Shown one piece after another: positions 19,108 through 28,615 of a DNA stretch of 64,000 nt (position 1 is the stretch's first letter; every line of letters begins with the position of its first letter). A model generated the notes under the pieces. It ran no database searches. It was given only the letters and a program-made list of their open reading frames with translations, and was not told the origin of the DNA. The position numbers and the translations under genes were made by a program. This DNA is from Desulfovibrio mangrovi (GTDB lineage: Bacteria; Desulfobacterota; Desulfovibrionia; Desulfovibrionales; Desulfovibrionaceae). The stretch lies in assembly GCF_026230175.1 (NCBI RefSeq), contig NZ_CP104208.1, positions 3,782,001 through 3,846,000 of the forward strand. Reading direction: 5' to 3'.

Positions 19108-19782
19108 ATGGAACGCATCATGTCCGAATTGAATCAGAAGAGTGGATTTGCCGAATACTTTGAAGCGCTGTTCATTGCCATTCTGCTGGCCTTGTTCATC
19201 CGTTCCTTCCTTGTGCAGGCTTTTACCATACCGTCCGGTTCCATGCTGCAGACCCTGCAGATCGGTGATTACCTGCTGGTGAACAAGTTCACCTACGGCA
19301 TTCGTTTCCCCTTTGTGGTGAAGGAAACCAATCCCTCCGGCGGTTCATGGTGGTCCCGCCATTCCGTGGTGCTCGGACCCGAGCTTGTGCACATGAATGA
19401 TCCCGAACGGGGCGATGTTGTCGTATTCGAGTATCCCAAGGATCCTTCCATCCACTATATCAAGCGCGTTATCGGCGTGCCCGGTGATACGGTGGAAGTG
19501 CGCGACAAGGTGTTGTACCTGAACGGCGAGAAGCAGGACGAACCCTATGTGCAGTATGTGCGCACCTTCCCCGGCCCCGGTGATAACTTCGGTCCCATTG
19601 TGGTGCCGGAAGGCAAGTACTTCTGCATGGGCGACAACCGTGACGAGTCCTACGATTCCCGTTTCTGGGGCTTTGTGGACCGCTCCGCCGTTGTGGGCAA
19701 GGCGCTGGTTCTCTACTGGTCCATGGATGGTATCAGCTCCATCCGTTGGAACCGTATCGGCCGCTCCGTGCACGACCTGTAG
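19108..19782 (+). CDS. lepB: Signal peptidase I
   Basis: A 224-residue membrane peptidase that cleaves signal peptides from exported proteins. It has one N-terminal membrane helix (about 18-38), the catalytic Ser45 in IPSGSML and the general base Lys119 in YIKRVIGVPGD, and the later box GDNRDESYDSRFWG. ATG at 19120 (residue 5) is an alternative start with GGAA at usable spacing. The gene follows lepA, the classic arrangement, and is closed by a terminator. Confidence 0.95.
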   Translation: MERIMSELNQKSGFAEYFEALFIAILLALFIRSFLVQAFTIPSGSMLQTLQIGDYLLVNKFTYGIRFPFVVKETNPSGGSWWSRHSVVLGPELVHMNDPERGDVVVFEYPKDPSIHYIKRVIGVPGDTVEVRDKVLYLNGEKQDEPYVQYVRTFPGPGDNFGPIVVPEGKYFCMGDNRDESYDSRFWGFVDRSAVVGKALVLYWSMDGISSIRWNRIGRSVHDL

Positions 19783-19823
19783 CATGCAGCAACCGGCAAT
19801 GCCGGACTGATCAGAATAAGCGA

Positions 19824-19853
19824 GTCCCCCGCCGCAAGGTGGGGGACTTTTTT
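19824..19853 (+). terminator. Terminator of lepA-lepB
   Basis: A stem of GTCCCCC/GGGGGAC with a loop of about 10 nt is followed by six T, 42 bp after the lepB stop. Confidence 0.9.
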
Positions 19854-20093
19854 GTGGTTGCGGGGCAGGTGGCGCGTTGCCGTCGATCTGCGGCTATATG
19901 AGAATATGGGCAAGTGTAGGGATGGTTCTCAGGGAGCATGCAGAGGGGGCTGGATCGGCTGGCTGGTCTGCTGCGCTTGTTAGAAGCGAATTATCGGGTG
20001 TGCCCCGGCAGTGGCTTTTGATCACACGCTGTGTGCTGGCTGGCAGTGTTCCTCCTGCCGTGGAGACTGCTGATGAAAGGCCCTGCAGTTATG
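19854..20093. other. Convergent gap between lepB and the chemoreceptor gene
   Basis: About 240 bp between two opposing terminators. No gene, repeat or RNA signal is seen. Confidence 0.5.
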
Positions 20094-20126
20094 AAAAAAG
20101 CCCCCGTGCGCAAACATGGGGGCTTT
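20094..20126 (-). terminator. Terminator of the chemoreceptor gene
   Basis: On the minus strand: a 9-bp stem (AAAGCCCCC/GGGGGCTTT) with a 12-nt loop and a tail of six T, 29 bp after the stop. Confidence 0.88.
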
Positions 20127-20154
20127 GGAGTTCTTGATGCGATGCCGACTGAAG

Positions 20155-22296
20155 CTAACGGACGCCTTTTTCGCGCAGGAAGGGAGTGTAGCGGCGGTCG
20201 GTACCGTTGATGTGCTTCATGAGCCATTCCTTGAGGAAGCGCATGACATCCATGGTGACCGTCAGTTTGCCGGACTTGAGGCCCTCTTCGAAGTCGAGCA
20301 CCTTTTCCACGAACTTTTCGTGCTGGCGAATATGGTCAGGGGTTTCGGGGTACCTGTGCTTGGCAAACAGGTCTTCCTCGAACTTGAAGTGGGTGACCGT
20401 GTAGTTCTTCAGTTCATCCACGATCTTGATGAGATGCTCTTTGCTGCGGCGTTCCTTCATGGCCCTGTGCAGACTGTTGATGAGCTGCACGAGACGTTTA
20501 TGCTGGTCGTCGATGGACTTGATGTTCAGCGCAAGATCGTCCGTCCACGTGAAGAGATCGCCGTTGCCGTTGGTGTCCACGCCGGTGGCCTTGCCGGATG
20601 CAAGCGACTGGATGACGGTGTCCAGCTCTTCCACAAGGCCGGAGATCTCAACAAGAGCTTTGGCGGAAACAGACATACCCTCTGCGGTTTCGGATGCCAC
20701 ACGGGTGACTTCGGACACTGCGCGGTTGATCTCTTCCGAGGCGGCAGACTGTTCTTCCGATGCCGTGGCAATGGAGGAAACCTGCATGGCGGTTTCATCA
20801 ACAATATGCACGATCTCTTCCATGAAGCGGCCTGATTCGGTGGCTGCTTCGGTGGAAATGACAATGTCCTTGGCGGCCATCTCCACGGCCTGCACGTTCT
20901 CGCGGGCATGGGTCTGGATGAGTTTTACGGCATCGCCCACTTCCTTGGTGGCGTGCATGGTCTTTTCTGCCAGTTTGCGTACTTCGTCCGCCACCACTGC
21001 AAAGCCGCGGCCGGCTTCACCCGCGCGGGCGGCTTCAATGGCTGCGTTCAGCGCCAGCAGGTTGGTCTGGTCCGCAATGTCGGAGATGGTGACCATGATC
21101 TGGCTGATGGAGTCGGCCTGCTGGCCGAGCTGGCCCATGGTTTCCTTGAGCGACATGATGCGCTGCTGGATCTGTTCGATGGAATCGACAGCCTTGCGCA
21201 CGCCCTTGGCGCCGGTTTCGGCGTTTTCCTTGGAGCGGGCGGCGGATTGCGCGGCGCTGGAAGCGTTCTGTGCAACCTCGAAAACGGTACCGTTCATTTC
21301 CTCCATGGCGGTGGCAGTTTCCGTCATGCGGTCGCGTTGAATATCCACGCCGTTGTTCACGACCTCAATCTGGCGGGAAAGCTCTTCAACCGAGGCGAAG
21401 ACCTTGTGGGAAACCCCCTGCGCCTTGTTGGCCACGGCGGTCATGGTGTCAAAGAGCTTTTGTACGGTCTTGCGCTGTTCTTCGGCGTCCTGCAGGGCCT
21501 TGGCGGTTTCTTCCGCACGCTGGTTCGCCTCGCGGCCAAGGGCATCGGCTTCCGCCATCTTGGCCTTGAGGTTGGTCACCATCTTGTCGATGTCGTCCTT
21601 CAGGAAATGCAGTTCATGGGCGTAGCTGCCTTCAGGCTGTGCGTCCAGCTTGCCACCGGCAATTTTCTGCGAATAGGCGCGCAGGTTGCCAAGAGGCGTG
21701 AACAGGTCACGTCTGAGACCCAGCAGTACTATCAGCAGAACCGCGGCACCGAAGGCGGCACAGGCAAGTTCCAGTATGAGCAGGTATTGTACCTTTCCCT
21801 CGGCTGAGGCCTGCATCAGGGAAACGGCCTTGGTCATGGCGCCTACCAGTTTGTCGCTGGCTGCAGGCAGCGTGGCGGTGGCTTCCGTGTTGCCGGAAAG
21901 GGAGGCATCCACCTGCTTCTTATAGTCCTTCCAGAGCGAGGCAACCTGCGAAAGCTGGCTGGCAACGCTCTTGTCCGGTGCGGAAAGGGTGGCCACGGGG
22001 CCGGATGCCTCCAGCGTCAGCGGCGCATTGCCGCCGTTTGCAAGGGCATTGAGGGTTTTGTCAAAGATACGGATGGAGCTGGATACACGGTCCTTGTATC
22101 CGGCGTCCTTGGATATTTCAAAGGCGAGTGTGTCCTTGGCTATTTTCTGGCTCAGCATGCGCTGGCGGCCGGAAAGGTTGATGGCGAGTCCATCCCCTTC
22201 CTGAGAATTGGTCACGATCAGCGTCCCGGCCAGCATCGTCAGCGAAACGAAAAACAGGCTGAGAACAGACAAGAGAATTCTTGTACGTATGGTCAT
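20155..22296 (-). CDS. Methyl-accepting chemotaxis protein with PilJ-type sensor and C-terminal hemerythrin
   Basis: A 713-residue receptor. In order: membrane helix (about 5-25), a periplasmic PilJ/type-IV-pili transducer domain ([14 protein letters not shown]), a second membrane helix (about 170-195), HAMP, the methyl-accepting signalling domain ([20 protein letters not shown]) and, from about 582, a bacteriohemerythrin. All seven di-iron ligands are present: His599, His636, Glu640, His655, His659, His695 and Asp700. It resembles the Desulfovibrio DcrH principle, in which a hemerythrin binds O2 and tunes chemotaxis. The start at 22296 has GGGGGAACA directly upstream. No che genes are adjacent. 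Confidence 0.93.
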   Translation of the reverse strand: MTIRTRILLSVLSLFFVSLTMLAGTLIVTNSQEGDGLAINLSGRQRMLSQKIAKDTLAFEISKDAGYKDRVSSSIRIFDKTLNALANGGNAPLTLEASGPVATLSAPDKSVASQLSQVASLWKDYKKQVDASLSGNTEATATLPAASDKLVGAMTKAVSLMQASAEGKVQYLLILELACAAFGAAVLLIVLLGLRRDLFTPLGNLRAYSQKIAGGKLDAQPEGSYAHELHFLKDDIDKMVTNLKAKMAEADALGREANQRAEETAKALQDAEEQRKTVQKLFDTMTAVANKAQGVSHKVFASVEELSRQIEVVNNGVDIQRDRMTETATAMEEMNGTVFEVAQNASSAAQSAARSKENAETGAKGVRKAVDSIEQIQQRIMSLKETMGQLGQQADSISQIMVTISDIADQTNLLALNAAIEAARAGEAGRGFAVVADEVRKLAEKTMHATKEVGDAVKLIQTHARENVQAVEMAAKDIVISTEAATESGRFMEEIVHIVDETAMQVSSIATASEEQSAASEEINRAVSEVTRVASETAEGMSVSAKALVEISGLVEELDTVIQSLASGKATGVDTNGNGDLFTWTDDLALNIKSIDDQHKRLVQLINSLHRAMKERRSKEHLIKIVDELKNYTVTHFKFEEDLFAKHRYPETPDHIRQHEKFVEKVLDFEEGLKSGKLTVTMDVMRFLKEWLMKHINGTDRRYTPFLREKGVR

Positions 22297-22335
22297 TGTT
22301 CCCCCGTGGTTGAGCAAATAACGTTAGCAGGAATG

Positions 22336-22364
22336 ATGATATGGATAATTGATCTCGTTAGCAA
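22336..22364 (-). promoter_or_regulatory. Candidate sigma-70 promoter of the chemoreceptor gene
   Basis: On the minus strand: TTGCTA (22364-22359), 17 bp, TATCAT (22341-22336). The -35 box matches 4/6 and the -10 box 5/6; the ATG is 40 bp further on. Confidence 0.5.
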
Positions 22365-22950
22365 TGTAGAAGCCCGAAAAATTTTCATATTTATTTTGTT
22401 CTGCTCCTTATAGGGTCATTGCTGTGCCAAATCTATGAATAATCGGTTGCGAAGTCTTGTGGTTATGTTGCCTCTGGGTCTTCTTGGAACCAACCGAGGC
22501 CGTGTAGGATGAGATATCTGTTGCTGCGGTCTTTCGTTTTGGTCGGGCGATTTTGCGGGTCTTCCCGTTTCACTGCCCAAAACGGTACGGCATGTTGCAT
22601 GCTGTATCGGACAAGATGACCAAGGCATAAGGGTATGGATCTGGAATGACAGCGATAAACCAAGTCCTGAACAGGTGAGCGGGGGTATGGTCGCACGAAA
22701 GGGCTGTGGCCCCCATGTTGGTCTGGATGTGTTAAGCTGATCAGGAAGTAGATCTCGCGTGTTGGCTATCTGTATATTTTGAACTTCTCTCGGCAGGGCG
22801 GGCGGGAAAGGCCGATGCTGTTGTGAGCCCGGTAAGCAGAAGCCGGTGCGAGAAACTCACACCGGCCCTGTTGGATCAGTATTCAGGTTCAACGTGCTTC
22901 CGAAGGTCAGGCAGATCTATTGGAGCACTGGATACAGGACGATGTCATGT
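22365..22950. other. Gene-free stretch between the chemoreceptor and PEP-CTERM genes
   Basis: About 585 bp. Short open frames exist, but none has a ribosome site or protein-like composition. A hairpin at 22842-22866 (about 10 bp of stem with one mismatch) could end the PEP-CTERM transcript on the minus strand, although no T-run follows. Nothing else is seen. Confidence 0.5.
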
Positions 22951-23835
22951 CTATTCTTTCAACTTGCGTCCAACCGCTGCAATCCAGGTTAGCCCGACGA
23001 GGAGCAGGATGATCGTGGAGGGTTCTGGCGTTGCAACCGCAGGGGCACGCAATGACATCGCCATCATCTCGGGTGCTGGGGGATAATTGATTTCGGCTTC
23101 CGGTACGAGGAGTTCGAAATCGACAACGCCCTCGGGATACCCCTTGACGTTGGCAAGGAAGTAGTATTCCCAATCAAGCCTTGCAGGGCCGTCATCCCCT
23201 TCGTCTCCATCGTCGGAAGTCGTGGACGCCTTGCCTCCCTTCTTGCCTCCGCCTCCTGCATCCGGTCCGGAGAAGAATGGGTCGGCACGCAGTATATCCT
23301 CAAGACTCAGCAAAGCGACATCGCCGGTCAGGAGAAATTCGAAGGCATAGGTTTCGCCCATCGGTATTCCGCTTGAAGGGTCGCCGGAAGTGAACATGCT
23401 GCCGATGCTCGCACCGGCATCCCAGAAACCGTGATAATCCGGGGACGGGATGAGGGTGGACTTCATGGTTGTCATCGGCATGTTCCAGCCGCTGACGGTG
23501 GTTTCGCCGTTGGTCACGGATTGCAGTGACGCGGAAACTCCGTCCGGAACATTGAAGAGAAAGGCTGTGATGTAGGGAGAAATGTAGACATTGTAAAGGT
23601 TGCCGTCAGGGTCCGTGGTCTCTTGGACAATTGTCTGGGAATTGTTTTGGATAGTGACCGTGATTGTTCCTGACTTGTTTGATTGCCCCAACTCCCAGGT
23701 GAATCCGGCGTTAGCTCCGATTTCACCGTAGGAACCGTCCGCAAGGCCCATTGTCAACGACATTCCATAGATCGGAGATGCAAAGGGCAGCCATATTAGA
23801 CATAAAGCCAAAAACATGTGTGCCAGGTATTGCAT
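22951..23835 (-). CDS. PEP-CTERM sorting-signal protein
   Basis: A 294-residue exported protein. The start at 23835 is set by AAGGAGGT six nt upstream. Residues 1-24 are a signal peptide (MQYLAHMFLALCLIWLPFAS). The C-terminus has the tripartite PEP-CTERM signal: PEPST, a hydrophobic helix, and the basic end GRKLKE. Such proteins are cut and released by an exosortase (EpsH/XrtA type) that is not in this window. The body looks like a beta-rich domain and contains a low-complexity Gly/Lys/Asp linker (about 225-250). Function unknown; the family is tied to extracellular polysaccharide. Confidence 0.82.
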   Translation of the reverse strand: MQYLAHMFLALCLIWLPFASPIYGMSLTMGLADGSYGEIGANAGFTWELGQSNKSGTITVTIQNNSQTIVQETTDPDGNLYNVYISPYITAFLFNVPDGVSASLQSVTNGETTVSGWNMPMTTMKSTLIPSPDYHGFWDAGASIGSMFTSGDPSSGIPMGETYAFEFLLTGDVALLSLEDILRADPFFSGPDAGGGGKKGGKASTTSDDGDEGDDGPARLDWEYYFLANVKGYPEGVVDFELLVPEAEINYPPAPEMMAMSLRAPAVATPEPSTIILLLVGLTWIAAVGRKLKE

Positions 23836-24241
23836 TCCGCTACCTCCTTTGGTTGGTAAAGCCTGTCTGGGAACACTTTCAGTGTTCATCAAAAACAAGC
23901 AGGGGAATAATAGCGGTGAGCAATAACTGTGCCTGAATATTTGGTAATTAATTTGATATTTCAGAGTGCTACGGTAGAGAATTGTTCCATTATATCTTAA
24001 CATGTAAGTCGATAAATCTTACAGTAGAAACGAATGCGTTTCTGGAACGTTCGGGTGGAGAAAATTTCGCTCACAGGGTATTATGGCTGCTTGCGTTGAT
24101 GAACCAATCATGTCGGATGCGTCTGCATCGGGTTTTTGTGCAGGAAGCATCGCCAAATATATCGAAGTTAGGCAGTCGCTTGTCCTTTATCGCGTTTTCT
24201 TTTAACAGCACGGTGCATACACAATTTCGAACGGACACCTT
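23836..24241. other. AT-rich divergent gap upstream of the PEP-CTERM and comM genes
   Basis: About 405 bp, AT-rich at 23920-24010, with no convincing gene. It includes the inverted repeat at 23871-23887 listed separately and should hold both divergent promoters. Confidence 0.4.
23871..23887. repeat. Perfect inverted repeat in the PEP-CTERM leader
   Basis: GAACACTTTCAGTGTTC has two perfect 7-bp arms and a 3-nt centre. It begins 36 bp upstream of the PEP-CTERM start. It could be an operator or a short leader hairpin. The GAAC/GTTC ends recall LexA sites, but the spacing does not fit. Confidence 0.45.
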
Positions 24242-25771
24242 ATGATTTCTACAATTTCCTGCGCTGCCCTGTTGGGAATAGACGCATTCAGGGTTGATCT
24301 TGAAGTGGACCTGGCGCGGCAGGGCATGCCCGCATTCACGCTTGTGGGTCTTGCCGAGGGGGCCGTGCGTGAAGCCAAGGAGCGTGTGTTCGCAGCGCTC
24401 AAGAACGGCGGATACAAACTGCCCCCATCCCGCATAACCGTGAACCTTGCCCCTGCCGATCGTCGCAAGGGCGGTAGCGGCTACGACCTGCCTCTGGCAC
24501 TGGCATTGCTGGGCGCGGCAGAAGTGCTGCCGCAGCAGAAGCTGGACGGCTGGTATGTGGTCGGCGAGCTTTCCTTGACCGGCGAACTCAAGCCCGTGCC
24601 CGGCGTGCTGTCCATGGCCATTCTTGCCCGCAAGGAAGGGGCGAAGGGCTTTCTTGTTCCGGCGGACAACGCAGCCGAGGCGGCTGTGGTGGAGGGGCTG
24701 GATGTATACAGCATCCGGTCGCTGGGCGAGGCGGTCGGTTTTCTTTCCGGCGAGACGGCTTTGACGCCCGTGAAGCGGGACATCCGTGACGTCTCGGCCA
24801 GTGACGACTGGCTGCTGGATTTTGCCGAGGTGAAGGGGCAGGAACATGCCAAGCGCGCTATTGAAATTGCTGCGGCGGGCGGGCACAATTTGCTGTTCCT
24901 CGGGCCTCCCGGCAGCGGCAAGACCATGCTGGCTCAGCGTATTCCCACCGTGCTTCCGCCGCTTACCATTGACGAAGCGCTGGAAGTGACCAAAATTTAT
25001 TCCGTGGCAGACATGCTGGGCGAGAGTTCGCTCATCCGGACGCGACCTTTCAGATCGCCGCACCATACCATCTCGGATGTGGGGCTCATCGGCGGCGGTG
25101 CCTATCCGCGTCCGGGCGAGGTGTCGCTGGCGCATCGCGGCGTGCTTTTTCTGGACGAGCTGCCGGAATTCAAGAAGCCCGCGCTTGAGGTCATGCGCCA
25201 GCCGCTGGAAGCGGGCAACGTCACGATATCCCGTGCCGCGATATCGTTGACCTATCCGGCTGACTTCATGCTTGTGGCAGCCATGAACCCCTGTCCATGC
25301 GGCTATCAGACTGATGAGCGGCATACCTGCGTGTGCAGCGATTTCCAGATTCAGCGCTACCGCGCGCGGCTTTCCGGTCCCTTGCTGGACAGGATAGACC
25401 TGCATGTGGAAGTGCCCGCCGTGCCGTATGAGGATTTGCGAAGTGAGTCTCCCGGGGTGACATCCGCCCAGATGCGGCAACGAATCGAAGCCGCCAGAGC
25501 ACTGCAGGCTGCGCGGTATGAAGGTACGCCCTGTATGACCAACGCCGACCTTTCCGGCCGGTGGCTTGAGGACTTCTGCCGTCTTGGTGCGGCGGAGCAC
25601 GCTTTCCTCGGCAAGGCCGTGAACGCGCTGGCCCTGTCTGCCCGCGCCTACACGCGCATACTGCGCATTGCGCGCACCATTGCAGACCTTGCGCGTGAGG
25701 AGACTATTGCCGTTTCGCACATTGCCGAGGCCATCAACTGCCGTACGCTGGACCGGCAGGGCGGGGCGTAA
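24242..25771 (+). CDS. comM: YifB/ComM-family Mg-chelatase-like AAA+ ATPase
   Basis: A 509-residue protein with an N-terminal Lon-like ChlI domain (about 15-140) and an AAA+ module: Walker A in FLGPPGSGKTML, Walker B in VLFLDELPEF, and MNPCPCGY with a CxC/C cluster. The C-terminal lid is typical of the Mg-chelatase subunit family. In naturally transformable bacteria ComM is a branch-migration helicase that widens recombination during transformation; elsewhere its role is less clear. The ribosome site is weak (CGGA). It stands alone and ends with a strong hairpin. Confidence 0.9.
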   Translation: MISTISCAALLGIDAFRVDLEVDLARQGMPAFTLVGLAEGAVREAKERVFAALKNGGYKLPPSRITVNLAPADRRKGGSGYDLPLALALLGAAEVLPQQKLDGWYVVGELSLTGELKPVPGVLSMAILARKEGAKGFLVPADNAAEAAVVEGLDVYSIRSLGEAVGFLSGETALTPVKRDIRDVSASDDWLLDFAEVKGQEHAKRAIEIAAAGGHNLLFLGPPGSGKTMLAQRIPTVLPPLTIDEALEVTKIYSVADMLGESSLIRTRPFRSPHHTISDVGLIGGGAYPRPGEVSLAHRGVLFLDELPEFKKPALEVMRQPLEAGNVTISRAAISLTYPADFMLVAAMNPCPCGYQTDERHTCVCSDFQIQRYRARLSGPLLDRIDLHVEVPAVPYEDLRSESPGVTSAQMRQRIEAARALQAARYEGTPCMTNADLSGRWLEDFCRLGAAEHAFLGKAVNALALSARAYTRILRIARTIADLAREETIAVSHIAEAINCRTLDRQGGA

Positions 25772-25815
25772 GATGTATCGCTGCTCCAGATGCGATACAA
25801 GCAGATCATCAACGT

Positions 25816-25845
25816 AAAGGCCGGAAGCGCGAGCTTCCGGCCTTT
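25816..25845 (+). terminator. Terminator of comM
   Basis: A perfect 13-bp stem with a 4-nt loop and a short T-rich tail, 45 bp after the stop. Convergent with rsgA; the 220 bp beyond it show no gene. Confidence 0.75.
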
Positions 25846-26067
25846 GTTGTGCCTCAAGATTGTCTTGGCGGTACTTCATCCAGATCCTGATTGGGCCGTA
25901 TTCGCCATTCCTGCGCTGTTACGCCTCGCTGGTCATGTAGGCCAGTTCGCCGCCAGCGGTGGCGTGAGCGGGAGGGGGAAATGTTGTATGGGACGGGATG
26001 GCTGACACACATCATGACACATGAAGATGCCACAACGTGCTTTCAGGATACTGTAAAGTTGGATGAA

Positions 26068-27147
26068 TCAGCGTCTGCGGCGTTGTTTCTTGCCGGTGGA
26101 ACGTCCTGCCATGCGGTCTGCGGCACGGCGCTGGCGGGCGTAGATTTTGGCCTGCTGTTTTTCGTCGTCCTGAGCGGCCTGCTCCCGTACCAGTTTGCGG
26201 TAGTTCTCCACACGGCGTTGCGGGATGATACCCTGTTCCACGGCTTCTTCCACGGCACAGTCCGGTTCGCCATCGTGCTTGCAGTCGGCAAAGCCGCAGC
26301 GCAGGCCCAGTTCGATGATGTCGCCGAATACTTTGGAAAGACCGTGTTCGCAGGGGGGCAGACGCAGTTCACGGAAGCCGGGCACGTCCATGATGAGGCC
26401 GCCGTTGGGCAGTGTGTAGAGCGTGCGGCTGGAGGTGGTGTGGCGTCCCTTGCTGTCGGAGTCCCGAATGGCGCCGGTGAGGGTGAGCTCTTCGCCGCTC
26501 AGGGTGTTCACGAGTGTGGATTTGCCCACACCGGATGAGCCTACAAGCGTTGCGGTGCGGCCGCGCTCCACCCACGGGAAGAGGGCGCTGACCGTGTCGA
26601 TGGTCAGGGCGTTGACGACCACCACGTTCAGATTGCTGTTGAGCGCGCGTACCTGTGCGGCGCAGTCGTCCGCATGTTCTGCGGTGACGAGGTCGCGTTT
26701 GGTGAGCACCACGACCGGCGTTACGTCATATTCGTAGGCGATGGCCAGATAGCGTTCAAGGCGGGAAAGATTGAAGTCCTCGTTGAGCGAGGAAACGATG
26801 AACAGGGTGTCCAGATTGGCCGCCACCAACTGTACGCTGGTGATATCCGAAGGAGCGCGGCGGGTGACAAGCGTCTGGCGGCTCAGGATGCGTACGGGCC
26901 ACTCGCCCGTTTCATCAAGGATGAGCCAGTCGCCTACGGTGGGCCTGTCTTCCGGCTCACCGGACAGCCAGTTGCCGGGTATGGCGATCTGGCGTTTGCC
27001 TTCGGACCCCATTATGAACATGACCATACTGTGTACGCTGCAGACGCGCACAATGGATGATTCCGCAGGGCGGTCTTCGGTGAGCTGGTCTTCGAAAAAC
27101 GAGTTCCAGCCGAGGTCGGCAAGATGGGGGTAGGCTGTGCTTGTCAT
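26068..27147 (-). CDS. rsgA: RsgA, ribosome small-subunit assembly GTPase
   Basis: A 359-residue circularly permuted GTPase for late 30S maturation. N-terminal OB fold, then the permuted G motifs: TKRDLV (G4), GSSGVGKSTLVNTL (G1) and DVPGFREL (G3). A C-terminal zinc-knuckle follows with CGFADC-KH-DGEPDC. The start has AAGGA upstream. The Arg/Lys-rich end (KKQRRRR) suits RNA contact. Confidence 0.94.
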   Translation of the reverse strand: MTSTAYPHLADLGWNSFFEDQLTEDRPAESSIVRVCSVHSMVMFIMGSEGKRQIAIPGNWLSGEPEDRPTVGDWLILDETGEWPVRILSRQTLVTRRAPSDITSVQLVAANLDTLFIVSSLNEDFNLSRLERYLAIAYEYDVTPVVVLTKRDLVTAEHADDCAAQVRALNSNLNVVVVNALTIDTVSALFPWVERGRTATLVGSSGVGKSTLVNTLSGEELTLTGAIRDSDSKGRHTTSSRTLYTLPNGGLIMDVPGFRELRLPPCEHGLSKVFGDIIELGLRCGFADCKHDGEPDCAVEEAVEQGIIPQRRVENYRKLVREQAAQDDEKQQAKIYARQRRAADRMAGRSTGKKQRRRR

Positions 27148-27188
27148 GCGTCCTTTGACAGTAGCGGGAATGTTGTTCGTTGCAAAGT

Positions 27189-27214
27189 ATATCCGGCCCC
27201 GAAGGGCCGGATAT
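27189..27214 (-). terminator. Likely terminator of hemC
   Basis: A perfect 11-bp stem with a TTCG-type tetraloop on the minus strand; the T-tail is short. It lies between hemC and rsgA, so rsgA may have its own promoter. Confidence 0.65.
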
Positions 27215-27258
27215 GATATTCAGTGCTGGTCCGCGGCAGGCCGCGATCAGGCGCAGTG

Positions 27259-28206
27259 TTATGAGCGGGTTGCCTGCTCGGAGGCATACACCTCTTCGAG
27301 AATGGCTCCTGCTCCCTGCTGTTTTACGGTCTCGGCAAGCTCAAGGCCAATCTTGCGCGCTGCTTCGGCGGTGCCGGCAACGGTTTCGCGGATGATGCGC
27401 TTGCCTTCAAGGTCGGCCACAAAGCCCACCAGCGAGAAGCTGTCTTCACCCGTCATGGTGGCGTGACCGGCGATGGGTACCTGACAGCCGCCCTGCAGGC
27501 CGAAGAGGAATCCGCGTTCGGCTTCCACGCAGATGCGGGTGGGGCGGTGCTCCAGAAACGCGAGCAGTTCATGCATGTCTTCGCGGTCCTGATGGAATTC
27601 AATGCCCAGTGCTCCCTGACCCACGGCGGGCAGGAAGCGGGGCGGCCCCAGAATTTCGTGCTTGGGTGCGGTAAGGCCCAGACGCTTCAGGCCGGAGGTG
27701 GCCATGATGATCGCGTCGAACTCGCCGTCCATGAGCTTGCGCAGGCGGGTATCCACATTGCCGCGCAGGGACACGACCTTCAGGTCGGGGCGCAGGGTCA
27801 GAAGCTGCGACTGGCGGCGCAGGCTGCTGGTGCCCACGGTGGCGCCCTGCGGCAGGGAGTCCAGCGTGTCGTAGTTGACGGAAAGGAAGGTGTCCGATGC
27901 GTCTTCGCGCTGGGGAATGGTGCCCAGAATGAGGCCTTCAGGCAGTTCCATGGGCACGTCCTTCATGGAATGCACGGCAAGGTCTGCGCGGCCGTCCAGA
28001 AGGGCTTCTTCGATTTCCTTGACGAACAGTCCTTTGCCGCCGACTTTTGCCAGAGGTACATCCAGAATGATGTCGCCCTTGGTCTTGAGTACGAGCAGTT
28101 CAACGGAAACCTTGCCCGCATGCTGCCGTTCGATGCAATCCTTGATGTGGTTGGCCTGCCAGAGTGCGAGCTTGGAGCCACGCGTGGCGATGACGATGTT
28201 CTTCAT
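27259..28206 (-). CDS. hemC: Hydroxymethylbilane synthase
   Basis: A 315-residue porphobilinogen deaminase that joins four porphobilinogen units in tetrapyrrole synthesis (siroheme, haem, cobalamin). The N-terminus [15 protein letters not shown], the central [11 protein letters not shown] block and Cys241 in GLQGGCQVP, which carries the dipyrromethane cofactor, are all present. ATG at 28206 matches the family start and has GCGGA upstream; the frame is open further but without support. Siroheme demand is high in sulfite reducers. Confidence 0.95.
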   Translation of the reverse strand: MKNIVIATRGSKLALWQANHIKDCIERQHAGKVSVELLVLKTKGDIILDVPLAKVGGKGLFVKEIEEALLDGRADLAVHSMKDVPMELPEGLILGTIPQREDASDTFLSVNYDTLDSLPQGATVGTSSLRRQSQLLTLRPDLKVVSLRGNVDTRLRKLMDGEFDAIIMATSGLKRLGLTAPKHEILGPPRFLPAVGQGALGIEFHQDREDMHELLAFLEHRPTRICVEAERGFLFGLQGGCQVPIAGHATMTGEDSFSLVGFVADLEGKRIIRETVAGTAEAARKIGLELAETVKQQGAGAILEEVYASEQATRS

Positions 28207-28329
28207 TTCGCGTCCGCTTGAGCTTGAGGTTCCGTGCCGGAGGTTGCGCTTCGCGACTAGGCGCAAGGCCGACCGGCGAATATTCTGGTGCGGCGCTATG
28301 CCGCACGGGATTCCGTACCGTGCCTGCCG

Positions 28330-28548
28330 TTACTTGCAGGTAGAACAGTTGCCGCCGGAGCAGCCGGAACAGCCGGAGCTGCCCGAAGGGGCGGAAACGG
28401 TTCCGCCGGGCATCTTGAACTGGGTGGCGGAAAGCAGTTTGTGCGTTGCGCCGGAAGCGCATGCGGGGCATGCCGGCGTATCGTCGCCGAAAACCAGTTC
28501 TTCAAATTCATTGCCGCAGGCTTCACACTTGTATTCATAAATGGGCAT
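28330..28548 (-). CDS. FmdB-family zinc-ribbon protein
   Basis: A 72-residue protein beginning MPIYEYKCEACGNEFEEL with a CxxC...CPAC zinc ribbon (Cys8, Cys11, Cys28, Cys31 approximately). The C-terminal half is a Gly/Ser/Cys-rich tail with four more cysteines. GGAGG precedes the start. FmdB-like proteins are small putative regulators of unknown mechanism. It sits between gmhA and hemC in the same direction and is probably in the same unit. Confidence 0.85.
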   Translation of the reverse strand: MPIYEYKCEACGNEFEELVFGDDTPACPACASGATHKLLSATQFKMPGGTVSAPSGSSGCSGCSGGNCSTCK

Positions 28549-28615
28549 AGCAGTTCCTCCGTGAATGTTTCACGGCATGAGATAATGCCGATCGCGCGAT
28601 CGTCAAATGGTGCGG

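Noticed and set aside
22416-22628. Short minus-strand frame in the gap before the chemoreceptor
   Set aside because: No ribosome site, Arg/Pro/Gln-rich composition without domain, overlapping promoter region.
23871-23887. GAACACTTTCAGTGTTC as a LexA site
   Set aside because: The half sites are similar, but the spacing (nine between GAAC and GTTC) does not fit the known GAAC-N4-GTTC form.
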